This document shows, piece after piece, positions 62,920 to 64,000 of a stretch of DNA of 64,000 bases; within the stretch, counting starts at the first letter, position 1, and each line of letters starts with the position of its first letter. This DNA is from Photobacterium pectinilyticum (GTDB taxonomy: Bacteria; Pseudomonadota; Gammaproteobacteria; Enterobacterales; Vibrionaceae), in contig NZ_JANEYT010000023.1 of NCBI RefSeq assembly GCF_024357955.1, positions 1 through 64,000 on the forward strand, written 5' to 3'. The notes below the pieces were generated by a model. It saw only the letters and a list, made by a program, of their open reading frames with translations. It was not told the origin of the DNA and made no database searches. The translations under genes were made by a program, and so were the position numbers.

Positions 62920-64000
62920 ATGAAAATTGCAGTAATAACAGCGTGCCCAAGTGGTATTGCAAATAGCATTATTGCCGCTGGCCTAATTGAAAAGGCAGCA
63001 GCAGATCTTAAATGGACCGCAGCGGTTGAATGCCAGTCTTCTGTCGTGCCGGTGAAGGCCCTGAGCCAGACCGTTATTGATGACGCTGATTGTATCGTCG
63101 TTGCCGCGGATACCGCAGTGGATACGACACGCTTCAAAGGTAAGAAGCTGTCGCAAATCTCAATTGAAGATGTTTTGGCAGATCCGAAAGCGGCGCTTTC
63201 TCAGGCTGTCAGTCAAGCATCAGCACTCACAGCGGTAACTGCCGTAAACGAAGAAGTATCGGGCGAGTCGGCTAGCAAGAAAATTGTGGCGATTACCGCT
63301 TGTCCAACAGGTGTTGCACATACTTTCATGGCTGCTGAAGCGTTGGAAGAAGAAGGTAAGCGTCAGGGCCACCAAATCAAGGTTGAGACCCGTGGCTCAG
63401 TCGGTGCGAAGAACCAACTTACTGCTGAAGAAATTGCTGCAGCGGATTTGGTGATTATTGCTGCTGATATTGAAGTGGATCTTGCTCGCTTTGCTGGTAA
63501 GAAGCTGTATAAAACCAGCACTGGTGCAGCTCTGAAGAAAACGACAGAAGAGTTTGAAAAAGCATTCTCAACAGCGATGCCTTATCAGCACCAAGCGGGA
63601 TCGGCATCTGAAGGTGATGCAAAACAAGAGAAGACCGGTGCCTATAAGCACTTGATGACCGGTGTTTCCCATATGTTGCCATTAGTTGTTGCTGGTGGTC
63701 TTTCTATCGCGCTTTCATTTGTATTCGGTATTACCGCCTTTGAACAAGAGGGGACACTGGCTGCTGCCCTGATGACGATTGGTGGTGGCTCGGCATTTGC
63801 GCTGATGGTACCGGTACTGGCAGGTTTCATTGCTTTCTCGATTGCTGACCGTCCGGGTCTCGCTCCGGGTTTGATTGGTGGTATGCTAGCAAGCTCCACG
63901 GGGGCTGGTTTCCTTGGTGGTATCGTTGCTGGTTTCCTTGCGGGTTACAGTGCTAAATTTATCGCGGATCACGTTAAGTTGCCGCAATCCATGGAAGCGC
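62920..64000 (+). CDS. fruA: Fructose PTS IIBC permease (partial, runs off the right edge)
   Basis: The first 360 codons are present. A duplicated IIB region comes first: a degenerate IIB' (1 to about 95, starting MKIAVITACPSGIANS) and the active IIB (about 121-220) with phosphocysteine Cys128 in ITACPTGVAHTFMAAEALEE. The IIC membrane domain begins at about residue 245 (HLMTGVSHMLPLVVAGGL). AGAGGGTG before the ATG is the ribosome site. It imports fructose as fructose 1-phosphate. The C-terminal part of the IIC domain lies beyond the window. Confidence 0.95.
   Translation, partial: MKIAVITACPSGIANSIIAAGLIEKAAADLKWTAAVECQSSVVPVKALSQTVIDDADCIVVAADTAVDTTRFKGKKLSQISIEDVLADPKAALSQAVSQASALTAVTAVNEEVSGESASKKIVAITACPTGVAHTFMAAEALEEEGKRQGHQIKVETRGSVGAKNQLTAEEIAAADLVIIAADIEVDLARFAGKKLYKTSTGAALKKTTEEFEKAFSTAMPYQHQAGSASEGDAKQEKTGAYKHLMTGVSHMLPLVVAGGLSIALSFVFGITAFEQEGTLAAALMTIGGGSAFALMVPVLAGFIAFSIADRPGLAPGLIGGMLASSTGAGFLGGIVAGFLAGYSAKFIADHVKLPQSMEA

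Noticed and set aside
62259-63137. Long leftward open frame of 292 codons opposite fruK and fruA
   Set aside because: It lies antisense to two clearly recognised genes, has a Ser/Thr/Ala-rich composition typical of antisense shadows and no recognisable domain.
1-64000. Mobile elements, CRISPR arrays, tRNA or rRNA genes
   Set aside because: No transposase, integrase, regularly spaced repeat, tRNA clover-leaf signature or rRNA sequence was seen in the window.

Overview
The window is a chromosomal segment of a marine gammaproteobacterium, almost certainly Vibrionaceae; I cannot fix the genus. The basis is the set of genes recognised together: a PanP-type aspartate decarboxylase, a Mn-dependent family II pyrophosphatase, DUF2860 and DUF2913-like proteins, a short L25, EfpL/YeiP, a YciU-type DNA mimic, RadD, Cra beside fruBKA, and Fur-controlled haem-type TonB receptors. 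I see no insertion sequence, integrase, phage gene, CRISPR array, rRNA or tRNA. Genes are dense and most ends carry clean stem-loop terminators.

Layout. 1-8.8 kb: panP, two secreted or outer-membrane proteins of unknown role, an NSS sodium symporter coupled by ATGA overlap to a 34-residue MetS-like subunit, a small outer-membrane barrel, a possible 29-residue membrane peptide, a patatin phospholipase and ppaC. 9-18.6 kb: a CSS/EAL cyclic-di-GMP phosphodiesterase, ribA, yciU, efpL, then a tight nucleotidyltransferase-like gene/polB/cobT string and small conserved genes. 18.7-22 kb: a MacAB-like exporter whose periplasmic adaptor carries an unexpected insert with two LTxxQ motifs, followed by rplY. 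22.7-28.6 kb: two tandem haem-type TonB receptors, each behind a Fur box, and a TraF_2-type outer-membrane protein. 28.8-34.2 kb: radD, a GNAT acetyltransferase, rsuA, a Bcr/CflA pump and a DUF2913-like gene.

34.3-40.2 kb: a six-gene carbohydrate-type ABC importer operon (binding protein, two permeases, ATPase, metallo-beta-lactamase-fold hydrolase, LacI regulator) behind a perfect 18-bp CpG-centred palindrome that is probably its operator. 40.2-48.2 kb: an SDR/DUF2867 protein, an AttEFGH-like ABC export module with its lipocalin-like AttH partner, an AbgA-like M20 amidohydrolase and a HAD phosphatase.

48.4-55.3 kb: a compact six-gene operon joining a FUSC/DUF1656/HlyD/NodT tripartite efflux system to a six-TM potassium-channel-like protein and an AI-2E family permease. 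55.5-59.4 kb: an HSDL2-like SDR and two overlapping genes for membrane-associated GTPases. 59.4-64 kb: cra, divergent from fruBKA, with three Cra-type operators between them; fruA runs off the right edge.

The best candidates for something undescribed are the efflux/ion-channel operon, the LTxxQ insert in the MacA-like adaptor, the ABC/MBL-fold/LacI operon whose substrate is not evident, and the overlapping GTPase pair. All functional statements are by recognition of motifs and family resemblance, with no database search.
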